NCBI GenBank assembly: GCA_016710325.1
Contig: JADJXK010000001.1
Location: forward strand, 1,984,001 to 2,048,000
DNA length: 64,000 nucleotides
Direction of reading: 5' to 3'
From: Candidatus Leptofilum proximum
GTDB taxonomy: Bacteria > Chloroflexota > Anaerolineae > Promineifilales > Promineifilaceae
A model generated the notes under the pieces. It was not told the DNA's origin. It was given only the letters and a program-made list of their open reading frames with translations, and searched no databases. Below are positions 18,345 to 28,200 of the stretch, in pieces (positions within the stretch are counted from its first letter, which is position 1; each line of letters begins with the position of its first letter). The translations under genes were made by a program, and so were the position numbers.

Positions 18345-21154
18345 GATGTTTGTTTTTGTCGACCGAGCTGGAGTTCAACGGCCGTTCCCTTTAGCTGCTT
18401 GGATAAAGCCCGTAAACCAATGCCTACAATTGTTTCTACGTCGGCGGATTGGTGGAGCTGGGCGCTAATTTCGTTGAGGTAGGCCTGGCGCTGGGCGCGC
18501 GCTTCGGCGTGGGCCAGCAGTTGGGCATTTTGAATAGCCACAGCCAGCTGATCCCCCATGATTTGCAGTGCGCCAATCATTTCTTCAGAGAAAAGGTTGG
18601 GGGTGGTGCTCTGCACCGTCAGGGCGCCAATCGTGCCGCCGCGCACGCGCAGCGGCAGGGCCAGCTCGGAGCGGGTGTCGGGCAGGTGCGGGTTGGGCAG
18701 CCATTCTTCGTTGGTGGTCACGTCCTGCGTGATACGCGGCTTGCCATCTTTGGTGGCCCCACCAATGAGTGACTGGCCTCCGACTTGCAGCCGACGTTTG
18801 GCGGCCAGCTGCGCTTCACCGGCCGCACCGGTACCGGCTTTGAGGACGGCATAATCGTCTTCCACCAGGAACAAACCGACGTAGTACAGGTTAAAGCGCT
18901 CTTTGATGAGCTCGACTGCCTGCTGGGCCAGCGTGTTTAGATCCAAAATGCTGGTAGCAGCGGCGGCAACTTCAGCGGCCGTTTGTATTTGCAGCCGCTG
19001 TTCAAACTGGACGGCCAGGGCCTGCTGTATCGCTTCTAGCTGCAGCAGGTTATTAATGGCAATGGCCAACGTACCGGAGATGGTGCTGAGCAGTTCAATA
19101 TCGCGATCGCTGAAGGCATCCAGGTTTTGCAAAGAGAAAACGCCAATGAGCTTGTTGGTTACTACCAGGGGAATACCCAGCCAAAATTCTTCCACGTTGT
19201 CTATGTTACCCACCTGGAAGGTGTTGAATTTAACCAGGTTTTCGGCCGTTGCTTGAATGTGTAAGATGCTGCGGGTGCGGACAACGTGGCCGCTTAAGCC
19301 GCGTTCGACCGTAATCGGCGGGATGGCGGAAAGGTCAATTTCTTCACCATATTCGTACAGGTAAAGCCAGTTCAGGTATTTCTCGTCTTCCGTTAGCAGG
19401 AAAATGGCCAGGCCGGTGGCCTCTACCAGGGACAAAATTTCGCGTCGGGTGGCTTTGTACACCTGTTCCAGGTTAGGGGCTTCAGAGAGGGCCAGGCTGA
19501 GCCGGTTGAGGGAACTCAGCTGGGCCACCCGGGCCTGTGTTTCTGAGGTGAGGGTGGCGTTGGCAATGGAAACGGCCGTTTCATTGGCCATCGCCTGGGT
19601 AAGCTGGATCTCACTGTCGGAAAAGCCAACCTGGGTCTGGGCGCGGTACAGGCGCACCAACCCCAATGTGTTGATGCCCTGAACCAGCGGTACGTCCAGG
19701 TAGCTGTACTGCCCAATTTGCGCCAGCCAGGTGTGCTCAAGCGTATCAAGTTCCTGGTCATCCAGGCGCCAAACCTTGGGTTGGCCGGTTTCCAGCACTT
19801 TGCGCGTGCCAGGTCGGTTCTGCAAGCTAAGTGTGGGCAGGTCGAGCAGGTATTGGTCAATGGTTCCCCTGGACAAATCATAGAGAAAATCGACCAGCGC
19901 GGTGACTGTTTGAGCTTCCCGGTCCCAGGAATAGATGATGCAGCGCGAGGCTTGCAGCCAGGTGGTTAAAGCTCGCGCAGCGCGGCGATGCAGTTCGCCG
20001 ACGTCCATCGTGCTGGAGAGCAGTGAGTTGTACTCGTACAAAATGCGTGTTTCGTTCAGGCGCGATTCCGTCCGGGCAAAAAGGCGGGCGTTGTCGATGT
20101 TGATGGCAATCTGGTTGGTGATGATCTGCAAAATGGCAACGTCTTCCTGGGCAAAATGGCCAGGCTGGTCGCTTTGCACATCCAGCACACCCAGGATTTC
20201 GCCACGGGCCACCAGGGGCAGCGCCAGCTCCGAGCGGGTATTGGGCAGGAACGGCTCTTCTTTGTAGGTCGGGTCCAGCAATACATCATTAACAATGCGC
20301 GGTTCGCGATGCAGCGCCACCCAGCCAGCGATGGAATGATTGTCTATGGGGAGCCGGTACTGCAAATTCACCAGGTCAATATGCACGTCGGTGGCTACTT
20401 CACGCAGGCGCAGTTCTTTCTTGCCCACGTCAGCCAGGAAGATGGAAACGTGGTAAAAGCTGAACTGCGATTTGAGGAGGACGGCCGTTTCCTGCAACAG
20501 CTGGGCCAAATCCAACGAACTACTGCCTTTTTCGGCCATTTCGGCGCTAAATTGCAGCTGCTGCGCCCGTCGCTGGAGCAGGCTGCTTTGCGTCAGCAGC
20601 TCTCCGGCCAGCGTTTTAGAATTACGCAGCGCCGACTGGAGATAATCGGCCGTGGTCCACGCCACCACGCTAATGCCCAGACAGGTGACTATGTATTCCA
20701 CCACGTTTAGCAGTGCAAATGTACCGGACAGCAGGAAAAAAGAAGAAACAGTGGCCAGGGTGACAGCACTGTACAAGACAGACGCCCGTACCGAGTCTAA
20801 AGTGGCAATGGCCACAATGGAAATCAGCATAAGGTAGGGGAAAAACAGGTTGCGGGTGGTCGTCACCAGGAGGATGAAGAAGATCAGATTCAGAACACCA
20901 AAAAAGAGGTGTGCTGCCAGGCGAATCCGGCCAATGTGAACGATCCACAAGCAAATGAGGCCAAAAATGAGGGGGGTTAAAGCGGAGGAAACGGCCGTTT
21001 GAAATGCAACCTGGGGCGGCTGAAAAATCTCAAAAACAGCGCGGATGATGCTGAGGGCAGTCAAGACGCCCACGAGCGCCTGGAGCAGGGCGCCCTTGCG
21101 CCTTTCTTCAACATCTTCAGATTTGATTTTGAGAAGGTTCAACGAGGCAAGCAT
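18341..21154 (-). CDS. Membrane-anchored four-GAF sensor without kinase domain
   Basis: 937 residues. Residues 20-170 contain five or six hydrophobic helices (LTPLIFGLICLWIVHIG; LAAHLFFGVLNLIFFILLV; YLMLISIVAIATL), a membrane module like 7TM/MASE-type input domains. Then come a coiled-coil linker (180-205) and four GAF domains near 205-360, 385-540, 560-705 and 740-885. The protein ends with a short helix and no HisKA, HATPase, GGDEF or other output domain. It may therefore signal through a partner, most obviously the kinase at 13468-17499. It begins 6 bases after the receiver gene stop and overlaps the methyltransferase start by 4 bases, so it is in the middle of an operon. Confidence 0.9.
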   Translation of the reverse strand: MLASLNLLKIKSEDVEERRKGALLQALVGVLTALSIIRAVFEIFQPPQVAFQTAVSSALTPLIFGLICLWIVHIGRIRLAAHLFFGVLNLIFFILLVTTTRNLFFPYLMLISIVAIATLDSVRASVLYSAVTLATVSSFFLLSGTFALLNVVEYIVTCLGISVVAWTTADYLQSALRNSKTLAGELLTQSSLLQRRAQQLQFSAEMAEKGSSSLDLAQLLQETAVLLKSQFSFYHVSIFLADVGKKELRLREVATDVHIDLVNLQYRLPIDNHSIAGWVALHREPRIVNDVLLDPTYKEEPFLPNTRSELALPLVARGEILGVLDVQSDQPGHFAQEDVAILQIITNQIAINIDNARLFARTESRLNETRILYEYNSLLSSTMDVGELHRRAARALTTWLQASRCIIYSWDREAQTVTALVDFLYDLSRGTIDQYLLDLPTLSLQNRPGTRKVLETGQPKVWRLDDQELDTLEHTWLAQIGQYSYLDVPLVQGINTLGLVRLYRAQTQVGFSDSEIQLTQAMANETAVSIANATLTSETQARVAQLSSLNRLSLALSEAPNLEQVYKATRREILSLVEATGLAIFLLTEDEKYLNWLYLYEYGEEIDLSAIPPITVERGLSGHVVRTRSILHIQATAENLVKFNTFQVGNIDNVEEFWLGIPLVVTNKLIGVFSLQNLDAFSDRDIELLSTISGTLAIAINNLLQLEAIQQALAVQFEQRLQIQTAAEVAAAATSILDLNTLAQQAVELIKERFNLYYVGLFLVEDDYAVLKAGTGAAGEAQLAAKRRLQVGGQSLIGGATKDGKPRITQDVTTNEEWLPNPHLPDTRSELALPLRVRGGTIGALTVQSTTPNLFSEEMIGALQIMGDQLAVAIQNAQLLAHAEARAQRQAYLNEISAQLHQSADVETIVGIGLRALSKQLKGTAVELQLGRQKQTS

Positions 21155-21160
21155 ACGGAT

Positions 21161-21595
21161 TTAGATTCCCAAATCCCAGACAGACTCTCCGCTTAGAATT
21201 TGTTTGATTTGCTCCGGGAAACGGTCAGCATCCAATGGTTTAGACAAGAAACCATCAAACCCGGCTTCACGTGCTTTTTGCATTTCGGCGCTGCTGCCGT
21301 GGGCCGTTACAACCACCACCAACGTGTTTTGCAAATGAGGATCGGTGCGAATTTGCTTTAGCGCTTCATAGCCGTCTTCATGAGGCAGGCGCAAGTCCAT
21401 GAGGATAAGATCTACGCGAGACATTGTATTGGCAAAATCCACAACGCCCCAGCCAGTTGTTTTCCACTCACACTTTTGCACGCCCATAAAGGCCAGGAGC
21501 CGGGCGATCAACACAAAGTTGGAGACGTTGTCTTCAACAACAAGCACAAAAGCGTCTTTGGGGTCAACTGGCGTTCTAACTTTGACGTTACTCAT
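21161..21595 (-). CDS. Single-domain response regulator receiver
   Basis: 144 residues. A complete receiver domain: acidic pocket E21/D22, phospho-acceptor D67 in LILMDLRLPHEDG, T97 in VVVVTAHGS and K119 in FLSKPLDADRF. There is no output domain. It is the first gene of the minus-strand cluster that continues to 11695, with GGTGGA ahead of the ATG. It probably shuttles phosphate between the kinases of the cluster or acts on them by binding, as CheY/Spo0F-type proteins do. The start lies 275 bases from the amylase stop. Confidence 0.93.
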   Translation of the reverse strand: MSNVKVRTPVDPKDAFVLVVEDNVSNFVLIARLLAFMGVQKCEWKTTGWGVVDFANTMSRVDLILMDLRLPHEDGYEALKQIRTDPHLQNTLVVVVTAHGSSAEMQKAREAGFDGFLSKPLDADRFPEQIKQILSGESVWDLGI

Positions 21596-21771
21596 TTGGT
21601 GTCCACCTTTTTGAATAAACCGGATTACATCATGTGATGTGTGATGGGTTGAGGGGTCATTAAAAATAAGCTAATGGGTCCTGCTTACTTTGATTATTAC
21701 CATCTATGATAGGCGCTGTCGTTTTTTGGTTCAATGGTACGGCCGTTTGTCAGCGGCAAACACACGCGATG

Positions 21772-21800
21772 ATGCCGGTATTTTTATATAATACTGGCAT
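21772..21800. other. Short hairpin in the gap between amylase and signalling operon
   Basis: ATGCCGGTATT (21772-21782) pairs with AATACTGGCAT (21790-21800) with one mismatch. It could end amylase transcription on the minus strand, but there is no T-run. The loop contains a TATAAT-like word on the plus strand with no gene to serve. Confidence 0.4.
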
Positions 21801-21869
21801 TCTGGCAACCCTGCCGTTAAGGAATCGAAAAAGTTAAGTGCCCGTGTTTAACCATTTGTACCACTGGAT

Positions 21870-23330
21870 TTAGAGGCTGCTGACCCAAATACGGCCGTGC
21901 CGCGGCGGCAGGGTCATAGTACTGTTGGCGGTAAATGGTCGGCCGTCGGGGTTCAGTTTTTCTTCCAGGTGCAGGGCAAAACCGGGTGGGGCAATGATAA
22001 TCTCGTCGCGATCACCCATGTTGAAGGCAATGACGGCCGTTTGCCCCCGGTACTGGCGTTGGTACACCACCACGCACTCGTTGGCATACATAATGCGGAA
22101 GTTGCCCCGCCGCAGTGCTGGCGTGGCGTGCCGCAGTTGAATGTACTGCTTGATGTCCTCCAGCAGCGTGGTGTCCCAACTGCCTTCGTCGTGCCAGGGG
22201 AAAGCCGCCCGGCAGTAGGGGTCGTGCGCCCCAGACATACCAATTTCGTCCCCGTAGTAAATATTGGGCGCTCCCGGTGAAGTCATCTGGCACAAATACA
22301 TCAGGCGTAGGACCGTTTTGTCATACCGGGCGACGGTTAGGGTACGCGGCGTGTCGTGGCTGCCCAGCATGTTCATCTGCGACAGCACAAACTCTTGATC
22401 ATAAAGATGGTTAAAAATACGGTCCATCTCTGTAGCAAACTGCATGGCGTTGAGCGGTCGAATGTAGCCGTAACCCGTGCGCACGGTGTCGGTCTGGTCC
22501 ATATTGTGTCCCGAGAAGTAGCCCAGGGCGGCGCGAGTAAACAGGTAATTCATCTGCCCATCAAATTGATCGCCCTCCAGCCAGCGCTGCGCCTCGCCCC
22601 AGAGTTCGCCAACGATGTAGGCATCGGGATTCACCAGCTTGCAGCGGCGGCGAAACTCACGCCAAAACTCATCATCATCGATCTCGTTAGGCACGTCCAG
22701 CCGCCACCCGTCAATGCCTTGTTTGAGCCAATAGGTAGCTACCTGCCACAAGAACTCTCTCACCGCCGGGGTATTGGTGTTGAACTTGGGCAGGGAGGCC
22801 ATACCCCACCAGGCGTCAAAATTGGGCGTCTGGCCTTCGTTGAAGGCGTTTACCGGCCAGCCGTGAATCTTAAACCAGTCGGTATAGGGCGACTCTGGGC
22901 CGCATTCCATCAGGTGGTTGAACTGGAAGAAGCCCCGGCTGGCATGGTTAAAAACTCCGTCTAAAATGATGCGGATGTTACGTTGGTGAGCGGCCGTTAA
23001 CAGCTCAGCCAGCGCCTGGTTGCCGCCGAGGATGGGGTCCACGTTAAAATAGTCATGCGTGTGATAGCGGTGGTTAGAGGCCGAGGCAAAGATCGGATTA
23101 AGGTAGATCGCGTTGATGCCTAACGTCTCCAGGTAGGGAAGTTTGTCGATGATCCCCAGCAAATCGCCGCCCTGGAAGCCGTGAAATGTTGGGGTTGCGC
23201 CCCAGGGCTGGAGGTTAGTGGGTTTGGGCAGGTAGCCATTTTTGCCGAAACGGCCGCTTTTGGCAAAACGGTCGGGAAATATCTGGTAAAATATGGCGTC
23301 CTTAACCCAATCAGGGGTTACATTGCTCAT
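21870..23330 (-). CDS. GH13 alpha-amylase family glycoside hydrolase
   Basis: 486 residues. All four conserved GH13 regions are present: DGVFNH (124-129), GWRLDVPNE with nucleophile D212, GELWG with acid/base E242, and LGSHDTPR with D326. The start reads DAIFYQIFPDRFA, as in neopullulanase and cyclomaltodextrinase-type enzymes. There is no signal peptide and no N-terminal dimerisation domain, so it is probably a cytosolic maltodextrin-degrading enzyme. AGGAG lies about 10 bases before the ATG. It is monocistronic, and no maltose transporter is nearby. Confidence 0.92.
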   Translation of the reverse strand: MSNVTPDWVKDAIFYQIFPDRFAKSGRFGKNGYLPKPTNLQPWGATPTFHGFQGGDLLGIIDKLPYLETLGINAIYLNPIFASASNHRYHTHDYFNVDPILGGNQALAELLTAAHQRNIRIILDGVFNHASRGFFQFNHLMECGPESPYTDWFKIHGWPVNAFNEGQTPNFDAWWGMASLPKFNTNTPAVREFLWQVATYWLKQGIDGWRLDVPNEIDDDEFWREFRRRCKLVNPDAYIVGELWGEAQRWLEGDQFDGQMNYLFTRAALGYFSGHNMDQTDTVRTGYGYIRPLNAMQFATEMDRIFNHLYDQEFVLSQMNMLGSHDTPRTLTVARYDKTVLRLMYLCQMTSPGAPNIYYGDEIGMSGAHDPYCRAAFPWHDEGSWDTTLLEDIKQYIQLRHATPALRRGNFRIMYANECVVVYQRQYRGQTAVIAFNMGDRDEIIIAPPGFALHLEEKLNPDGRPFTANSTMTLPPRHGRIWVSSL

Positions 23331-23413
23331 GTGGCCTTGCTCCTGACAACATTATAGAAAATTTTTGCAGCGTACTGATACTCTATTTTGGGGAAAGAGT
23401 ACCAACTTATATG

Positions 23414-23460
23414 ATTGGCAGAAAGTCTTTCAAAAAAGATTGACGTCAAATCTGCCAATT
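23414..23460. repeat. 47-bp dispersed repeat, copy 2
   Basis: Here the terminal inverted repeats are perfect (ATTGGCAGA and TCTGCCAAT). It matches 1696-1742 in about 40 of 47 positions and lies in the gap between the divergent amylase and 23551 genes. Confidence 0.75.
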
Positions 23461-23550
23461 ACTTAACACCCTCATTTTATAAGGTTAAACCTTGTTTTGG
23501 ATAAGGGAAAACTTTTGTCGTCAAAAATTTGTAAAGGATGATACTTCCTC

Positions 23551-24087
23551 ATGGAATCAGCACCAAAATTTAAGCTGCGCGAGCCGTTCATCATTCTGGT
23601 ATTGGTTTTTCTGGGCATTTATTGGACCATTAATGCCTTAAACACCGGCAACGTTTTTTGGTTCTTACCGGTTCAGCCAACTTTCCAGCCAACACGCATT
23701 GTTGTGCGCAATTATGGCGAAACGATCGAACTGCAACCGGGCTCCCCCGGCTTTTCTGATCTCGCCCAGGCGCTGACAGAAACGTTCGGCAATGGCTTTG
23801 ACAACACCTCTCTCATTTCCATTGGCCTGTCTGACGAAACGCTGCAGCGTTACGCCGAGGAGGAGCTGGTGATTGAATCTTACTACGGCCAAGAGATTTC
23901 CTTCAATACGCGGGTCCGTATGGACGGAGTCACCCAGCTGCTCATTCCGCTGGAGGGCACCCACGCGGACAAGCGGTACTTGTTTTTTGGCGGGCACGGG
24001 CAGTGGCGGGTCGGGGCGATGATTATGCAGGATGACTCCCCTTTGCGCACGACGATGCAGGCGTTGGGTTACCTGTCAGGAGAATGA
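23551..24087 (+). CDS. Unknown single-pass membrane protein
   Basis: 178 residues. One hydrophobic segment near residues 11-30 (FIILVLVFLGIYWTINAL) acts as an N-terminal anchor. The rest, likely outside the membrane, is beta-rich and acidic (RIVVRNYGETIELQPGSPGF; ISFNTRVRMDGVTQLLIPLEG; YLFFGGHGQWRVGAMIM). I do not recognise the family. AAAGG precedes the ATG at a slightly long distance. The stop overlaps the first possible ATG of the ybaK-like gene, so the two are probably co-transcribed. Confidence 0.75.
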   Translation: MESAPKFKLREPFIILVLVFLGIYWTINALNTGNVFWFLPVQPTFQPTRIVVRNYGETIELQPGSPGFSDLAQALTETFGNGFDNTSLISIGLSDETLQRYAEEELVIESYYGQEISFNTRVRMDGVTQLLIPLEGTHADKRYLFFGGHGQWRVGAMIMQDDSPLRTTMQALGYLSGE

Positions 24088-24089
24088 GT

Positions 24090-24599
24090 ATGGCTGTTAA
24101 CAAAACACTGGCCATGCGTTTGCTGGAAGGCAAAAAGGTGGTCTATGAGGCGATTACCTACGATGCTGGTGAGCGAGACGCCGAAAAGATTGCCATCCAA
24201 CTGGGGGTGCCCCCAGAGCAGGTGTTTAAAACGTTGGTGGTGGCTGCACCGAAGGACGGCCGTTCCCCCACAAAACCCATGCTCACTCTCATCCCGGCCA
24301 ACCGCCAGCTGGATCTGAAAAAGCTGGCCAAGCTGGTAGGTGCCAAAAAGCTGAAGTTGGCTACTCACCAGGAAGCAGAAGCGATGACTGGACTCCAGGT
24401 GGGTGGCATTTCACCGCTGGCGCTCATTAACAAGGGGTTTGCCATTTACCTGGATGAACGAGCGGAAGCCCAGCCCCGCATTTTTGTTAGCGCGGGTGAA
24501 CGCGGTACCCAGATCAAGCTGGCGCCCAAAGATCTGCGCCAGCTCACCGGCGCGCGGGTAGCAGATTTGTCTTCGGTTGGATCTGAAGAAGGGGATTAA
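24090..24599 (+). CDS. ybaK: YbaK/EbsC-type aminoacyl-tRNA deacylase
   Basis: 169 residues. The sequence follows YbaK, which hydrolyses mischarged Cys-tRNA(Pro) in trans: AVNKTLAMRLLEGKKV at the start, VFKTLVVAAPKDG, the PANRQLDLKKLAKLVGAKK helix, and GGISPLAL followed by IYLDERA, the editing-site loop. Conserved K49 (VFKTL) is present. I choose the ATG at 24090, because AGGAGA at 24078-24083 leaves no room for the ATG at 24084. Cell-wide editing proteins of this kind usually stand alone, so the upstream membrane protein need not be functionally related. Confidence 0.9.
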   Translation: MAVNKTLAMRLLEGKKVVYEAITYDAGERDAEKIAIQLGVPPEQVFKTLVVAAPKDGRSPTKPMLTLIPANRQLDLKKLAKLVGAKKLKLATHQEAEAMTGLQVGGISPLALINKGFAIYLDERAEAQPRIFVSAGERGTQIKLAPKDLRQLTGARVADLSSVGSEEGD

Positions 24600-24605
24600 A
24601 GTGAT

Positions 24606-24665
24606 AAGTGAAAAGTAAAAAGTGATAAGTTGCAGTGCCCACCTTTCACTTTTTACTTTTCACTT
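24606..24665. terminator. Perfect 19-bp hairpin between convergent genes, made of period-7 words
   Basis: AAGTGAAAAGTAAAAAGTG (24606-24624) is exactly complementary to 24647-24665, with a 22-base loop. The left arm is made of seven-base words (AAGTGAA AAGTAAA AAGTGAT). On the plus strand it is followed by TTTTTTA. It probably ends transcription from both converging genes. Confidence 0.75.
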
Positions 24666-24675
24666 TTTTACTATC

Positions 24676-25080
24676 TTACTGTTCTTTTCCATCCCGGCTG
24701 GTTAACCGCTGAATGGTTTGGATCACGTCGGGGAAGTCAAACGGTTTGGGGAGGAAAACGGCGTCGATTTTGTCTAGCTGGTCGGAAGATGGCGGCGGCC
24801 AGGCGCTCACGAGGACAAACGGCCGTTCCTCTCCCTGTTCACGCAGTTTGCCAGCCAGTTCCATTCCCGTCATTCTCGGGAGGCGAATGTCGAAAAAGAA
24901 GAGATCAACTTCGGACAGCGCTTCGCTGTCCGTTTGTTTCAGCAGCTCCTCCGCACTCATAAAAACCGGCCGAACTTCAATGCCAAACAGCCCCAATCCA
25001 CTGACAAGCAGCTGGGCAATGCTGGGCTCGTCTTCTACGTAAGCAATTTTAACCATTTCCTGCAGCGTGTTATTCAACAT
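24676..25080 (-). CDS. Single-domain response regulator receiver
   Basis: 134 residues. Receiver fold with E16/D17/E18, phospho-acceptor D64 in LFFFDIRLPRMTG, a serine in place of the usual threonine (VLVSAW, near residue 92) and K112 in FLPKPFDF. There is no output domain. The ATG at 25080 follows GAGGATAAG. It is not next to a kinase; the nearest are in the cluster at 10.2-21.6 kb. It converges on ybaK. Confidence 0.9.
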   Translation of the reverse strand: MLNNTLQEMVKIAYVEDEPSIAQLLVSGLGLFGIEVRPVFMSAEELLKQTDSEALSEVDLFFFDIRLPRMTGMELAGKLREQGEERPFVLVSAWPPPSSDQLDKIDAVFLPKPFDFPDVIQTIQRLTSRDGKEQ

Positions 25081-25220
25081 CTTATCCTCATAGACGAATT
25101 GCCATCATGTAACTGCCGCTGATGATAGCTGATTCAGCCAATTTTGCGAGTGAATGTTGGGCAAATTTATGAGCAGCTCACGGTAAAACTGGCATGACAT
25201 TTGTCCCAAACAGGCTCCTG

Positions 25221-28200
25221 TCAAGGTGTGGGTTTGTGCAGCACGATGGGGAAGTAGCGGCTGTAAACTGGTAAGTCGTGCCATTCGCTGAAAAAAGTGG
25301 GGCTGGTGAAGCCATCATCAATGAGCGCGGTAGTGGCGACAAACTGGGGTACGGCCGTTGCCGCCCGTGTCAGCACCAGGGTCATTGTGATTGACTCGCC
25401 TACATCCAGGCCGCCTGCCCAATACAGCCGCCGGTCGCCCACCGACGGCGTGCCAGCGCTGCTGGTCAGCGTGTTGGTGATCATGTGGAACGTGTTGGGC
25501 AGGCTCACCACGGCCGAAATTTCGCTGGCGGCGGTTAGCCCCACATTTTCCAGGGCTATGGTGTAGGTGAATAGGGTGGCGGCGAGGGGTTGGTTGGGTA
25601 CGGCCGTCACTCGTGCCACCACGTCTGGCGCTTCCACCCAAACGTTGGCCAGGCGCGCAAAGGTAAGATCGTGGTTGCCATCGTGCAGGGCCAGCGTGTT
25701 TTCTACCTTGAAGCCGTGCGGCAAAATGCCCGTTGGGGTGGCCTGGTAGCTGATGGTGTGGCTGCCGCCGCCGGGCAGCGTCCCGGCCCAGGTGAGCTGC
25801 CGCGTGGCCGGGTTGTACACCGCGCCGCCCGTCAGTGAATCCGGGTCGAGCACCAGCCAGGCCGAAAGCGTGTTGGTGAGCCAGATGGAATTGCTGGCGC
25901 CCGGCGCCTGCTGTACGGTGATGGTGTAGGTGCGGGGCTGCCGCAGCTTGCCCACCCGCTGATCCACCATGAAGCTGGAGTCGCCCAGGTCGCTCAGCCA
26001 GCCCAGCACCCGGTTCATCGCCTCCGCCTGGCGGGTAGGGGTGATGGTTTCAAACGGCACAGCCCACAGCACGGCGCGCCAGTTGTCGCCCGCCGTGGCG
26101 GCACCTGCCGTGGCCGTGCCCGCCGGTAAGGCGCGATCGTGCCAGAAAAATGGCTGGCTGTGCGGCGCAGGAATGATGCCGTCGCCGTGGTTTTGGTACT
26201 GCGCGAAGTCAAGAGGGAATGGTTCGGGAATTTCGGCGGCGACGGCCGTATGCCCACTGCCAATCAGCCGGGTCGGCTCCACCGTTTCCTCATAGTCCGC
26301 CACACCAAAATACTCGCGCGCCAACGCCGACCGGTAATGATAGTACAGAAAATCCTGGCTGGTAAGGAATAAACGGCCGCCCTGGGCCAGGTAGCCAGTT
26401 AGCGCCTCATTTTCAGCAGGGGTGATCGGTTGGAACCAGTCGTAGCCGGTGTACCAAATGACAAAATCGTAGTTTTGCAGCAGGGCCAACGAGGGTCCGT
26501 TGCGCGCCACACCGGCATGGCCCGTGTCCCAGCGGTCGTAGGTGAGATTCAGGCTGTCCAGCGCGGTGGTGAGTTCGGCCGTCTGGTCGTAAAAGCGGTC
26601 ATCATCGACAAATAAAATGTGGCCGGGAATCTTGTGCACCACGGGCAGCTGGGCGCTGACGGATGGTGTGTTGTGGGAAACGGCCGTTACCGTCAATTCC
26701 TCCACCAAATCCGGCGGCAGTCCGTTGGGCACGTTCAACGTGAGCACCGTTTGGGTCATGGTACAGGGGCCAAGCGTCATGGTTTGGGTGAGCAGGCTGG
26801 TGGGCCAGGCCGCGCCGGAAATGGACAGGGTGAATGTGTCTGTCATCGTTTCGCTGCGGTTGAAGACGTTGACCGTGTAGTTCATGGCCTCGCCGGGGAT
26901 TGCCAGTTCGTCAATGCCATCGGGGAAGAACTGGACCCCAACCGTTTCTCGCGGTTCCTCAAAGTAGCGGAAACTTTGCTGCAAAATGGTGGCCCGATCG
27001 GCCGCTTGGGACACACCTTCCAGGCCAAAACCCAGGTACACCATGCGGAACGGCGAGCAGTAACCGGCCGTCAACCCGGCGGCACGACCGTCTTCGTAGG
27101 CAAAGGCGGGTTGGGAAAAAGTGCTGCTGCGCGGTGCAGACACGTCGGGCCAATCCTGGTTGTTGCTGCTGCTGCCGCCGTTCAGGGTTAAGCTCAGCCC
27201 GGCAAACAAGGAGTCGCTGCTGCCGGTGATGGTTTGGGTGACGGCCGTTTTCCCCAGCAGCGTCGCGTTTAAATCCCGGTACCACCAAAGCTGTGTATCC
27301 ATCCCCACACCGTCGTAGCTGCCGATGTTTTGCCCGCTGATGAACAAATGCCCGCCCAACCCCAGGAAGTCGGTGATGACGTTGTTCATGCCCAGGTAGC
27401 CGGGGGAATCGAGCGGGCTGGACCAGATGACGGCTTCGTATGGCGTTAAATCCTCCAGGGCAGGCACATCACCAAATGGATCACGCACTGTCCAAGTGTC
27501 GAAGCTGTAGTTCAGCGCCGTCAGCGCTTCGGCATGCTGCGCGGCCTGGCTGCTATAGTACCACTGGCCGCTGTCTACCAGCAGTACACTGGGCGCGTCA
27601 GCCAGGATAAAGTAGGGGACGGCCGTTGTGTTATTCGCCAGCCAGATCGTGCTCCGCTGCTGCTGGTAGCCCACCTTGGTGACCACCAACTCATAGGTAC
27701 CGCTGGGCAGGTTGAGCAGGAAACGGCCGTTGCCATCCGTCATGCCCGTCACCGGTGTGCCCACCACTTCTACCCTGGCATCAGCCAGCGGCATGTACCC
27801 CGCCGACGCGCGCACAAAGCCTTCCACCTGGCCGCCCGGCAGCTTCGTCAGAGCAATATTGCGTGTGGTGGTTTGGCCATTGTTGACTGCAATGCTGGTG
27901 GCGGAAAATGGCGCATAGCCAAACGGTTGTGCCGCCAGGGCATAGCTGCCGCTTTGCAGCGGGGCGGTGTAACGGCCGTCTTCCCCCGTCGTTACCCTGA
28001 ACTGCCCAGCCGATGCTGTGGTGATGGTGAGCACCACGCCGGGCAGCGGCAGGCCGTTGGCCGTCACCTGTCCCGTCAGCGTGCCCGCGCTGGTTTGTTG
28101 GGCGACGGCGGCGTAGGCGTCCAGGCGGCCCCAGCCGCTGTGCATGTTGGGATGAGTAGCGGCGATGGGAACGGCCGTTTCCGCCAAAATTTGGTTCACC

